Part shown: in pieces, positions 26,530 to 34,341 of the stretch
Numbering within the stretch: position 1 is the first letter of the stretch
Layout: each line of letters begins with the position of its first letter
Assembly: GCF_014204715.1 (NCBI RefSeq)
Contig: NZ_JACHLY010000001.1
Location: forward strand, 3,742,501-3,806,500
Length of the DNA stretch: 64,000 nucleotides
DNA from: Streptomonospora salina
Lineage (GTDB): Bacteria; Actinomycetota; Actinomycetes; Streptosporangiales; Streptosporangiaceae
Direction: 5' to 3'
Position numbers and translations under genes: made by a program
Notes under the pieces: generated by a model
Told to the model about the DNA's origin: nothing
The model's database searches: none
What the model saw: the letters and a program-made list of their open reading frames with translations, nothing else

Positions 26530-26840
26530 GCGAATCCCGCGCTCGGCGCTCGGGGCCAGGGCGGCCGGGGCCGCCGCCACCGGCCCGCGTGGACGGTACA
26601 CGGGCCGGTGGGGCCGTCGAACCGCGCGGAGCATCGACCGATGCGGACCGACGTCGCCTGGGCGACGTCGGCGAACGGCCCCACGCTCTGCGTGCCGACG
26701 AGGACCAGCCCGTTGGGCAACCGGACGGCGTCTCGTGCCAGGAGAGCGACGACGGTCGCCTCGTGCGGGCCCTCGACTTCAAGGTAGACCGCACGATGCG
26801 AGCCGCCCAGTATTCGCGACGGCCGAAATGGGCCGCTCAC
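26530..26840 (-). pseudogene. Remnant of a DUF2877-like protein (N-terminal part only)
   Basis: On the minus strand, from a GTG at 26840, the frame reads VSGPFRPSRILGGSHRAVYLE, then a stretch with VVALLARDAVRLPNGLVLV. Next comes GPFADVAQATSVRIGRC and a segment RWRRPRPPWPRAPSAG. This looks like the first hundred or so residues of DUF2877 proteins, but it is not followed by the rest of the domain. Without a stop the frame simply runs on into the hisS leader, which is in another frame. The right limit of similarity near 26530 is approximate. No ribosome site is obvious. The parts 26327-26529 and 26841-26935 hold no other gene I can support. Confidence 0.45.
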
Positions 26841-26935
26841 AATGTCATAAAGCGCGGAAGAGGCGGGAGCGGCCCGGCGCCCCCGCCGCGCCGGCACGGG
26901 CGCGGCGGGGGAGCGGTAGACGGGAACCGCGGGAG

Positions 26936-27667
26936 TCAGGCCTCGGGGAACGAGACGTCGCTGCAGGCGTAGAACACCTGGTCGTAGTGGCTCGCCTGCC
27001 AGATCATGTAGACGATGTGGTCGCCGGTGCGGCCGGGGGCGCTGACGTCGACGTCCATGGCGGCGCCGCCCAGGGACGGGTCGCCGGACCCGGAGCCCTC
27101 GCCGGGCGGGATGGTCCCGGTTTCGGCGGCCGGTTCCAGGTCGTCCCAGGCCAGGCGCTGGGTGGCGGGGTCGAAGCCCTGCTCGGTGACGAAGATGCGG
27201 ATGTAGTCGGCGCCGTGCCGGGCCTGGTCGTGGACGGTGGCGGTGAATTCGTTGTCGACCGGGGTGGTCTTCCAGGGGCCGGGTTCGTCCAGTGCGGCGT
27301 AGCGGTCGCCGCCGGTGCGCCCGGCGCTGCACAGTTGGCCGTCGGGGATGGCGCCGCGGTGGTCGCCGCCGACGTTCTCGCGGTAGAGGCCGTTCCAGTT
27401 CCACATGGCCGTGCTGTCGGCCTGCCAGGCCTGCCAGCACATGGGGTCCTCGTCGGCCATGTCGGGGTTCTGGAAGTCGTCGCCCCAGCGCTCCCAGCAG
27501 CCGTAGTTGCGCGAGGCGGGGTCGACGGTCGAGCCGTGGGCGAAGGCGCTACCGGAGAAGACGGTGGTCAAGGCGATCGGGACCGCGGCGCCGATGACGA
27601 GGGTGCGGCGCAGTGCGGTGCGGGCGGGGGACGAAGGGCGCGGTACACGGAGGGATTGCGCAGACAT
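26936..27667 (-). CDS. Secreted lytic polysaccharide monooxygenase (AA10, chitin/cellulose-active)
   Basis: 243-residue exported copper enzyme that oxidatively cuts crystalline polysaccharides. The ATG at 27667 has a GAGGA ribosome site. The signal peptide (about 40 residues) ends in SAFA, so the mature protein begins with His (HGSTVDPASR), the first ligand of the copper histidine brace. The second His is probably in the segment around VHDQARHGAD. The C-terminal FYACSDVSF supplies the family's aromatic end and disulfide Cys. No carbohydrate-binding module is attached. Chitin or cellulose preference is not decided. Confidence 0.93.
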   Translation of the reverse strand: MSAQSLRVPRPSSPARTALRRTLVIGAAVPIALTTVFSGSAFAHGSTVDPASRNYGCWERWGDDFQNPDMADEDPMCWQAWQADSTAMWNWNGLYRENVGGDHRGAIPDGQLCSAGRTGGDRYAALDEPGPWKTTPVDNEFTATVHDQARHGADYIRIFVTEQGFDPATQRLAWDDLEPAAETGTIPPGEGSGSGDPSLGGAAMDVDVSAPGRTGDHIVYMIWQASHYDQVFYACSDVSFPEA

Positions 27668-28255
27668 GAGTCCTCGAAGCGGTTCGACAGTGGGCGAGTC
27701 TCGCGGCCTCGACCCCCGGGGGTCCACTTCGTTCGAACTTTTATCGTAGGTCCGGCACGGCGCGCGCTCACGAGGCGGCACACGGTGTCCGCGGCGGCTC
27801 CGGGGCGTTCATGCGCGGTGCGCTCTTCGGTGCCGCGGCGGCTTCGGCGCGTGCGGCCGCGGGCGTCTGGGCGGGGTGCGGGCGGCGAGGCTGAATCCCC
27901 TGCGGGGCGGGGCGATCGCGGATATCGTATACGTCACTGTGTCCGGGCGGACCCGCCCCGGACGCGCGGACCGGGCAGGGGACGTCCCACGCGTGTGCGC
28001 ATCGTCTGAATCGTGCGGAAGGCCCGGATTTATCGATTCGGGACGTATTTCGGAGTGTTGTCGCTCTCTCGTAATCTGCTCCGGTAGTCGAGCGGTCACT
28101 TGGCGCTGCCGGGCGGTGCTAGGTTCGCTCCGTGGTGTCCCAGCGCCACCGCGCCGACCCGCATCTCCGTAGTCGCAGGCGTTTTCGCGTCGTCTGACAC
28201 GGTCCGCTACGAACGCCATGATTTGGCCCAGCGTCGTGAGGGAGCCGAGATCCAC
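27668..28255. other. Divergent intergenic region, AA10 / CvnD-like
   Basis: 588 bases without a supported gene. It holds a perfect 14-bp palindrome GACCCCCGGGGGTC (27711-27724), 44 bases before the AA10 start. AT-rich patches at about 27731-27752 and 27915-27940, and 28010-28080, are likely to carry the two divergent promoters. Open frames here are low-complexity shadows. Confidence 0.45.
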
Positions 28256-28867
28256 GTGAGCGAAACACCGAAACTGTCAACGAAGATCATCGTCGCCGGC
28301 GGATTCGGCGTGGGGAAGACGACCTTCATCGGTGCCGTTTCGGAGATCCCGCCGGTGCGCACCGAAGCGGCGGTCAGCGCCGCCAGTGCCGGCATCGACG
28401 ACCTCTCCCACACACCCGACAAGACCAGCACGACGGTGGCGATGGACTTCGGCCGCATCTCGCTGGAGACCGACCTGACCCTCTACCTGTTCGGCACCCC
28501 CGGCCAGCAGCGCTTCTGGTTCATGTGGGACGACCTGGTACGGGGCGCACTGGGCGCCATCGTGCTCGTCGACACCAGACGGCTGGAGGACTCCTTCCAG
28601 GCGCTGGACTACTTCGAGAAGCAGTACCGCCTGCCGTTCCTGGTGGCGCTCAACGACTTCGACGACGGCCCCGGCCACTCGACCGAGGAGCTGCGCGACG
28701 CCCTCGACCTCGGCGCCGACGTGCCGATCGTGCGCTGCGACGCCCGCGAGCGGCAGTCGGTCGCCGACACTCTGGCTTCCCTCGTGCGCCACGCGATCGC
28801 CGTGGAGGCGGCCCAGCGCGACGGCGGGCAGGGCCAGCCCGGGCAGCACGGACAGCTCGTTCGCTGA
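28256..28867 (+). CDS. Orphan CvnD-like GTP-binding protein (conservon type)
   Basis: 203-residue small GTPase of the family found as the fourth gene of actinomycete conservons (cvnABCD). The P-loop GGFGVGKTT lies at residues 13-21. The switch Thr region and DFGRI follow, and the G3-like LFGTPGQQRFW replaces DxxG, as usual for this family. ALNDFDDG stands for NKxD. The GTG at 28256 follows GGGAGC. The usual partners (sensor-like CvnA, roadblock CvnB, CvnC) are not next to it, so it is either an orphan or works with partners elsewhere. The C-terminus is Gly/Gln-rich. Confidence 0.87.
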   Translation: MSETPKLSTKIIVAGGFGVGKTTFIGAVSEIPPVRTEAAVSAASAGIDDLSHTPDKTSTTVAMDFGRISLETDLTLYLFGTPGQQRFWFMWDDLVRGALGAIVLVDTRRLEDSFQALDYFEKQYRLPFLVALNDFDDGPGHSTEELRDALDLGADVPIVRCDARERQSVADTLASLVRHAIAVEAAQRDGGQGQPGQHGQLVR

Positions 28868-28988
28868 GCCCGCCGGCGCCGCACACCGCGGACCGCGCGG
28901 GCTCCCCGGGGCCTCCCCGAGTCCGGTCGCCGAAATCTCGGTCGGCCGGATGGAACTGTGAAGCGTGTGTCAGCGTTACCCTTGCGTG

Positions 28989-31313
28989 GTGTTCGGACGA
29001 ATGGCTGATAGCGTCCGCCGTCTGCTGGGCAAGCCCGGCGCGGTGGATCTGCGCCCCTATACCAAGCTTCTGGAACCGATCGAGGCCCGCGAGCCCGACC
29101 TCCGCGAGCTCAGCGACGCCGAGCTGAGCGAAAAGGCGACGGAGCTGGGCAACGCGGATCTGCCGTACGACCGCCGAGACCTCGTCGAACTGTGCGCGGT
29201 CGGTCGCGAGGCGGCCCGCCGCACCCTCGACGAACGCCCCTACGACTCCCAGATGCTGGGCCTCATGGCCCTTCTGGACGGCCATATCGCCGAGATGGCC
29301 ACCGGTGAGGGCAAGACGCTCTCCGGTGCGCTGGCCGCGGCCGGGTTCGCCCTGCGCGGGCAGCGCGTGCACGTCCTCAGCGTCAACGACTACCTGGCGC
29401 GCCGCGACGCCGAGTGGATGTCGCCCCTCTACGACATGCTGGGCGTGGCCGCTTCCTGGATCGGCGAGGACTCCACCCGCGACGAGCGCCGCGCGGCCTA
29501 CTCCGCCGACGTCACCTACGCCTCGGTCAGCGAGCTGGGCTTCGACGTGCTGCGCGACCGCATGGCCACCGACCTCGACCAGCGCGTGGTTCCCGACCCC
29601 GGCATCGCGCTGATCGACGAGGCCGACTCCGTCCTGGTCGACGAGGCCCGCGTGCCGCTGGTGCTGGCAGGCTCCGCCGAGACCGCCGACCCCGACGCCG
29701 AGATGGCCGAGCTGGTGCGCCGCCTCACGCCCACCCTCGACTACGAGGTCGACGCCGAGGGACGCAACGTCCAGCTCACCGACGCCGGCATCGACAAGGT
29801 CGAGAAGGAGCTCGGCGGCATCGACCTCTACGACGAGGACGACACCTCGGTGCTGCCGCGGGTCAACCTGGCCCTGCACGCCCACGCCCTGCTCCAGCGC
29901 GACGTGCACTACGTCGTCCGCGACGACGAGGTCCGCCTCATCAACGAGTCCCGCGGCCGGATCGCGATGCTGCAGCGCTGGCCGGACGGGTTGCAGGCCG
30001 CCGTCGAAGCCAAGGAGAAGGTCGCGGTCTCCGACACCGGCGAGGTCCTCGACTCCATCACCGTGCAGGCGCTGGTGCTGCGCTACCCCACGCGCTGCGG
30101 CATGACCGGCACCGCCATGGCCGTGGCCGAGCAGCTGCGCGAGTTCTACGAACTCGAAGTCGCGGTCGTCCCGCCGAACAAGCCCTGCATCCGCGAGGAC
30201 GAGGGCACCCGGCTCTACGCCACCCTCGAAGAGAAGGAGGACGCCCTCGTCGAGGAGGTCGGCGAGGTGCACGCCACCGGGCGGCCCGTCCTCATCGGAA
30301 CCCAGGACGTGGCCGAGTCCGAAACGCTGGCCAAGCGCCTGGCCGACGAGGGCCTGGAGTGCGTCGTCCTCAACGCCAAGAACGACGCCGACGAGGCCTC
30401 CGTCATCGCCGAGGCCGGCACCCACGGCGCCGTCACCGTCTCCACCCAGATGGCCGGGCGCGGTACCGACATCCGGTTGGGCGGCAGCGACATGGCCGAC
30501 CGCGACCGGGTGGTCGAGGCGGGCGGCCTCTACGTCATGGGCTACGGCCGCTACCCCAGCAGCCGGCTGGACGACCAGCTGCGCGGGCGCGCGGGCCGCC
30601 AAGGCGATCCCGGCGCCTCCGCCTACTTCGTCTCCGTCGAGGACGACCTGGTCGCCAACAACGCCCCCGAAACCCGCGGCTACGAGGCCCAGGGCGACGG
30701 TGCCATCACCGACGACAGCTGGCTGCGGATGGTCGACCACGCCCAGCGGGTCTCCGAGGGCAAGCTGCTGGAGGTCCACCGCAACACCTGGCGCTACAAC
30801 AAGCTCATCGACGTGCAGCGCGGCGTCGTGCTGGAACACCGCGAGGCCGTGCTCTCCGACGATCTGGGCGACCGCCAGCTGCGCGTGGACTGCCCGGCCC
30901 TGCACGCCGAGCTGGTGGAGGCGGCCGGCGGGGAGGAGACCGCGCGGGCCGCGCGGCTGATCACCCTGTACCACCTCGACCGCGGCTGGACCGACCACAA
31001 CGCGTACCTGGCCGAGCTGCGCGAGGGCATCCACCTGCGCTTCCTCGGCCGGCGCGACCCGCTGGACGAGTTCAACGCCGACGCCGTCCCCGCGTTCAAG
31101 GGCTTCCTGGACGAGGCCCGCGCCCGTGCCGCCGAGACCTTCGCCGAAATCGAGGTCGGCGAGGACGGCACGATCGACGTCGCCGAGGTCGGCGTCAAGC
31201 GCCCCACCATGACCTGGACCTACATGGTCCACGACCACCCGTTCTCCTCCGGGCTGGAGAACGCGGCCGGCCGCTTCCGCGGAAAGCTCTCCGGGTCCGG
31301 TCAGATGGCCTGA
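28989..31313 (+). CDS. secA2: Accessory SecA (SecA2) ATPase
   Basis: About 774 residues, shorter than the housekeeping SecA and without its C-terminal zinc linker, as in mycobacterial SecA2. It drives export of a subset of proteins through SecYEG. The Walker A motif ATGEGKT, the VNDYLARRDA segment, the DEAD-type LIDEADSVLVDEAR and helicase motif MAGRGTDIRLGG are intact. The start is uncertain. ATG 28965, GTG 28986/28989 and ATG 29001 are in frame, and none has a ribosome site. TACCCT at 28977-28982 as a -10 would make a leaderless message from 28989. A strong hairpin follows the gene. Confidence 0.93.
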   Translation: MFGRMADSVRRLLGKPGAVDLRPYTKLLEPIEAREPDLRELSDAELSEKATELGNADLPYDRRDLVELCAVGREAARRTLDERPYDSQMLGLMALLDGHIAEMATGEGKTLSGALAAAGFALRGQRVHVLSVNDYLARRDAEWMSPLYDMLGVAASWIGEDSTRDERRAAYSADVTYASVSELGFDVLRDRMATDLDQRVVPDPGIALIDEADSVLVDEARVPLVLAGSAETADPDAEMAELVRRLTPTLDYEVDAEGRNVQLTDAGIDKVEKELGGIDLYDEDDTSVLPRVNLALHAHALLQRDVHYVVRDDEVRLINESRGRIAMLQRWPDGLQAAVEAKEKVAVSDTGEVLDSITVQALVLRYPTRCGMTGTAMAVAEQLREFYELEVAVVPPNKPCIREDEGTRLYATLEEKEDALVEEVGEVHATGRPVLIGTQDVAESETLAKRLADEGLECVVLNAKNDADEASVIAEAGTHGAVTVSTQMAGRGTDIRLGGSDMADRDRVVEAGGLYVMGYGRYPSSRLDDQLRGRAGRQGDPGASAYFVSVEDDLVANNAPETRGYEAQGDGAITDDSWLRMVDHAQRVSEGKLLEVHRNTWRYNKLIDVQRGVVLEHREAVLSDDLGDRQLRVDCPALHAELVEAAGGEETARAARLITLYHLDRGWTDHNAYLAELREGIHLRFLGRRDPLDEFNADAVPAFKGFLDEARARAAETFAEIEVGEDGTIDVAEVGVKRPTMTWTYMVHDHPFSSGLENAAGRFRGKLSGSGQMA

Positions 31314-31330
31314 TACCGGGCGACTCGTCC

Positions 31331-31375
31331 GCGGGGCCGGGCACCGCCGTATACGCGGCCGGTGCCCGGCCCCGC
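31331..31375 (+). terminator. Strong hairpin after secA2
   Basis: Perfect 16-bp inverted repeat (31331-31346 with 31360-31375, loop of 13) starting 18 bases after the secA2 stop and followed by TTGTG. It separates secA2 from the small secreted protein gene. Confidence 0.75.
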
Positions 31376-31513
31376 TTGTGGTTCGAACGTCGACACGCGG
31401 CCCCCGTCGTTGCGGTGCATGTCCCGAGCGTTAAAGTTCTGCGCGCCACGTCCGGTACTGGCGCGGTTCCGGAACGTGCGTACCTGACGCAGATATTCAG
31501 AGAACGGGGAAGT

Positions 31514-31897
31514 ATGCGCATCGGCAGTAGGATCGCATCCGTCGCGGCGACCGTCGCACTCACGGCCGGGGCGGGGCTGGCCCTGGCCACGCCGGCCGCC
31601 GCAGCGGGGGACTGCTGGTACAGCGACGGCAAGTGGTGGTGCAACAACGTGTCGGGCGCGCCGGTCTACGGCACCGTCGGCAACGGGACGGGCTTCCAGC
31701 CCGATCCGGACAACGTCGTCGGGTACATGAACACGAACCCGAGCTGGTTCGACTGCCGGCGGAAAAGCTTCCACTACGTGGGCGGTCCGCACCCGTACCG
31801 CTGGGAGCTGACCGTCGCCGACAACGGCGAGCTCGGTTTCATGAAGGACACCGACATCGCCAGCGAAACCGACCCGCTGCCCGTCTGCTTCCAGTGA
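31514..31897 (+). CDS. Small secreted protein of unknown function
   Basis: 127 residues. The ATG follows GGGGA and opens a clear signal peptide ending TPAAAAG. The mature part of about 95 residues is aromatic-rich with four Cys (CWYSDGKWWCNN, then FDCRRK and a terminal VCFQ), suggesting two disulfides and a compact extracellular domain, perhaps SH3-like. Segments such as APVYG, VVGYM and PHPYRWELT look conserved in similar actinomycete secreted proteins I have seen without assigned function. It lies directly after secA2 but has its own leader. Confidence 0.8.
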   Translation: MRIGSRIASVAATVALTAGAGLALATPAAAAGDCWYSDGKWWCNNVSGAPVYGTVGNGTGFQPDPDNVVGYMNTNPSWFDCRRKSFHYVGGPHPYRWELTVADNGELGFMKDTDIASETDPLPVCFQ

Positions 31898-32216
31898 CGC
31901 CGAAGGCCGGGTGATCCCGGAGGGGCGTGCCCCCTTCGGGCCCGGCACCGCCGGGCGCCCGCCGAGATCCTCCACCGGGGCGGTCGCCGACCGATCTCGG
32001 AGAGTGACGTTTCCGGCGTTCTGCGGTCCTTTCCGGTTCGTCGCATGCGTCTGTATGCTGCCCTGGCCGCCCCCTTCGAGCTCCGACGCCTAAATGCAAT
32101 TGCACGGTGGACGGGGTAAGGTTCGAATCACTCAAGGGCGGACCACCCTGCCCGGATCCCGCCCGCCCCCGCATGGGCGGAACCGGGACTTCTCGTATGA
32201 CGGGAGACGGTCGGAC
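31898..32216. other. Intergenic region, no gene supported
   Basis: 319 bases with a 10-bp TGCAATTGCA palindrome at 32095-32104 and an AT-richer patch near it that may be a promoter for the next small gene. A tRNA-like GGTTCGAATC at 32117-32126 does not pair and is rejected. Confidence 0.4.
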
Positions 32217-32486
32217 GTGGAGCACGAAATCGGTGCGGAAGAGCGGATCACCTACGGCCGGAACGATCGCTTCGTCGGCGGTCCCGTCGGTGGCGGGCGC
32301 TTCTGGCTGGAGAACGACGGCACCCCGGCGGCCAAGCTCGGAGGTCCGGACGAATGGGCGGATCGGGGCATGATCGACGTGCGCAGAGGTGACACGTTCA
32401 CCGTCGGCGGCCAGACGTGGCGCGTCGCCGACATCGTCGCCGCCGGCTCCGACGACGCCTACCTCACGGCGGTTCGCGTGAGCTGA
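32217..32486 (+). CDS. Small conserved-looking protein (possibly DUF6406-like)
   Basis: 89-residue acidic protein from a GTG at 32217, which has GGGAG 10 bases upstream. The C-terminal part VRRGDTFTVGGQTWRVADIV resembles small actinomycete proteins of a DUF6406-like type, in which a short beta-rich domain ends in such a motif. An upstream ATG at 32094 would add 41 residues of low-complexity sequence and is less likely. No signal peptide or metal site is visible. Function is unknown. Confidence 0.6.
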   Translation: MEHEIGAEERITYGRNDRFVGGPVGGGRFWLENDGTPAAKLGGPDEWADRGMIDVRRGDTFTVGGQTWRVADIVAAGSDDAYLTAVRVS

Positions 32487-32939
32487 GAGGTGCACGGACG
32501 CCGGTGCCCGGGCCCGCGTGCCCGGGCGCACGTGTGTTCGGAGCGCCGACGGGGCGTTGCGCCCCGGCCGCGCCGGAACGGAGTCCGCCGGGCGCGGCCG
32601 AGTCCGTCCGCGCAGCCCGCGGATATTCCCTTATATCCGGTTTATCCGGGCAGGTCACGCCGAACGGTTCGGCGGCCCCGAGTAAGCAATCGAGACATTC
32701 CGGTTACCGGATCAGACCGTTCGCGTGACCCGGGCCCGGTTACCGTCGTCAGCACGCGGTGCCCCATCGCGCGGCCCCATCCCCCGACCCCGCACGGTCG
32801 TCAGGCCGCGCAGCCGCGGTTCAACCCCCGTGTGCCGGCCCCAGGAGCTGTCCCCCGCCCCTGGGGCCGGATCCGGCTTCCCGTCCGCCCCGCGGTGCCG
32901 CCGCGGGCCCGGCGGGGCGCGTCCGGTAGCTTCGTGCTC
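32487..32939. other. Intergenic region, no gene supported
   Basis: 453 bases upstream of the Dabb gene. An AT-rich patch at about 32620-32650 (ATATTCCCTTATATCCGG) may be a promoter. Open frames in this interval have biased composition and no recognisable segments. Confidence 0.4.
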
Positions 32940-33236
32940 ATGGCACTTAGGCACATCGCACTGTTCCGCTGGTCCGAGGGCGTCACGCCCGCGCAGATCG
33001 CCCGGGTCGAGGAGGCACTGGGGCGCCTGCCCGGTCTGATCCCCGCGCTCGACGGCTACTCCTTCGGCCGCGACCTCGGCATCGGCCCCGACACCTACGA
33101 TTTCGCGGTGGTCGCCGACGTCGCCGACGAGGACGCGTTCGCGGCCTACCGCGACCACCCCGAGCACCAGGCCGCCCTGGGTGTCATCCGCCCGCTGCTC
33201 GCCGACCGGGCGTCGATGCAGTTCCGCGCCGACTGA
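32940..33236 (+). CDS. Dabb-family (stress-responsive A/B barrel) protein
   Basis: 98-residue single-domain dimeric alpha-beta barrel. The start LRHIALFRW and the later FAVVADVADEDAFAAYRDHPEHQ are typical of Dabb domain proteins. The conserved His after YRDHP is present. Such proteins are small ligand-binding or cyclase-like proteins of mostly unknown role. A perfect hairpin follows directly after the stop. Confidence 0.88.
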   Translation: MALRHIALFRWSEGVTPAQIARVEEALGRLPGLIPALDGYSFGRDLGIGPDTYDFAVVADVADEDAFAAYRDHPEHQAALGVIRPLLADRASMQFRAD

Positions 33237-33276
33237 GTCGCGGCCGCCGCCGGATCCCGTTCTCGCCGGCCGCGAC
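33237..33276 (+). terminator. Hairpin directly after the Dabb gene
   Basis: Perfect 10-bp inverted repeat (33237-33246 with 33267-33276) with a 20-base loop beginning at the base after the stop codon. Confidence 0.6.
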
Positions 33277-33510
33277 CGCCGCAGCGGACCGGTATGGGAA
33301 ACGGAGCACCGCCGCAACCGGGATCCGGCGGAAGCATTGCGGTGAAACCGGCTCTAGAGCTGGCTTCGGTAGTGAGGCCCGGCAGGGTGAGACCGGACGG
33401 CGGGGACCCTCCGCCGCCCGGCCGGCCACCGGGCGCCTGCGCGCCGCCTGCCGGCGTGGAACGCGCCCCGCCGCCGGCGGGTGGCGCCCCGGGATCCGGC
33501 AGCGCGCCCG

Positions 33511-33879
33511 TCAGTCGAGCAGCCGGCCCATCTCCCGAACGGTGGGGCAGGGCCAGCGCAGCATGCAGCAGCGGCAGCGCCGTGCTCCCGGTGCGCCGGC
33601 GCTGCCGAGGGCGCCGGCGTCGCGCGGGCGGTGGGTCTCCAACAGCGCCAGGCACAGGTCGGCGAAGGAGGCGATCTCCTCGCGGGCGTTGGCGTAGAAG
33701 GCGATGTCGTTGACCCGCATGAGCCCGTTGCCGTCGGCCTGGGTCGGGACACCGACCGTATCGGGGGCCCACGGGACCGCTTTGGCCGCGCGTTCGCGGA
33801 TGCCCTCCACGTGGATGCGCAGCCGCTCGTGGTCGTCGAGCCGACCGGCCGTGGACGCGAAGATGTCCGAGATCGACAT
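33511..33879 (-). CDS. Uncharacterised protein with a C-terminal cysteine cluster
   Basis: 122 residues. The ATG at 33879 has an excellent GGGGAGG ribosome site. The N-terminal part is helical (DDHERLRIHVEGIRERA), the middle contains GLMRVNDIAFYANAREEIASFADL, and the C-terminus has RCRCCMLRWPCP, giving four Cys in nine residues that could bind a metal. It is not WhiB (wrong Cys spacing). The family is unknown to me, though the well-formed sequence and start argue for a real gene. Confidence 0.75.
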   Translation of the reverse strand: MSISDIFASTAGRLDDHERLRIHVEGIRERAAKAVPWAPDTVGVPTQADGNGLMRVNDIAFYANAREEIASFADLCLALLETHRPRDAGALGSAGAPGARRCRCCMLRWPCPTVREMGRLLD

Positions 33880-34082
33880 GCGGCCTCCCCGTGCGGCGCC
33901 GGCCGCCCGCGACGAGCCGGGGCCGGCGACGGTGTTACCCCGAACCGGGATTGTCGCAGGCTACCGACGGTAATGATGCGTGAGCACGCCGTTTCGCCGC
34001 GTGTCCGACGTGCGCGCAGACCAGGGCGGCGGAGCGGAACCGGCCGCCGGCTCCGGTGCCCCGGAACCGGCGGCCGCGGCGG

Positions 34083-34196
34083 TCAGCTGCAGCCGCCGCC
34101 GCAGTTGCACGGACCGCCGCTCTGGCAGCCGCAGCCGCAGCTCGATCCGCAGCTGCAGCCGCCGGGCACCGGGGCTGCGGGGGACGTCTCGGGCAT
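34083..34196 (-). CDS. 37-residue Cys-rich, metallothionein-like peptide
   Basis: A very short gene with a strong GAGGAGG ribosome site just before its ATG at 34196. The peptide starts MPETSPAAPVPG and then carries eight Cys in 25 residues (positions 14, 16, 20, 22, 24, 30, 32 and 36), arranged as repeated C-x-C, with no aromatic residue. This is the composition of bacterial metallothioneins, which bind Cu(I), Zn or Cd. It lies 145 bases downstream of cydB on the same strand. It might share the cyd transcript or have its own promoter. No CsoR- or SmtB-type site is visible in the gap. The metal is unknown. Confidence 0.75.
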   Translation of the reverse strand: MPETSPAAPVPGGCSCGSSCGCGCQSGGPCNCGGGCS

Positions 34197-34341
34197 GGTG
34201 CCTCCTCGGAAGGGGGTGGCCGACGCCTACCGGGGCAGACATCGCACTGCGTCGGCACAGATGCCCGCTGGGATCCGCCGCCAACCGGTCCGCGGGGTGC
34301 GATGAGGGTTGCCGCCGGGGTGGGAGCCGGTTCCCGCCCGG

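Noticed and set aside
32100-32140. GGTTCGAATC resembling a tRNA T-loop at 32117-32126
   Set aside because: The bases on both sides do not form the five-pair T stem, and no acceptor or anticodon arms can be folded around it.
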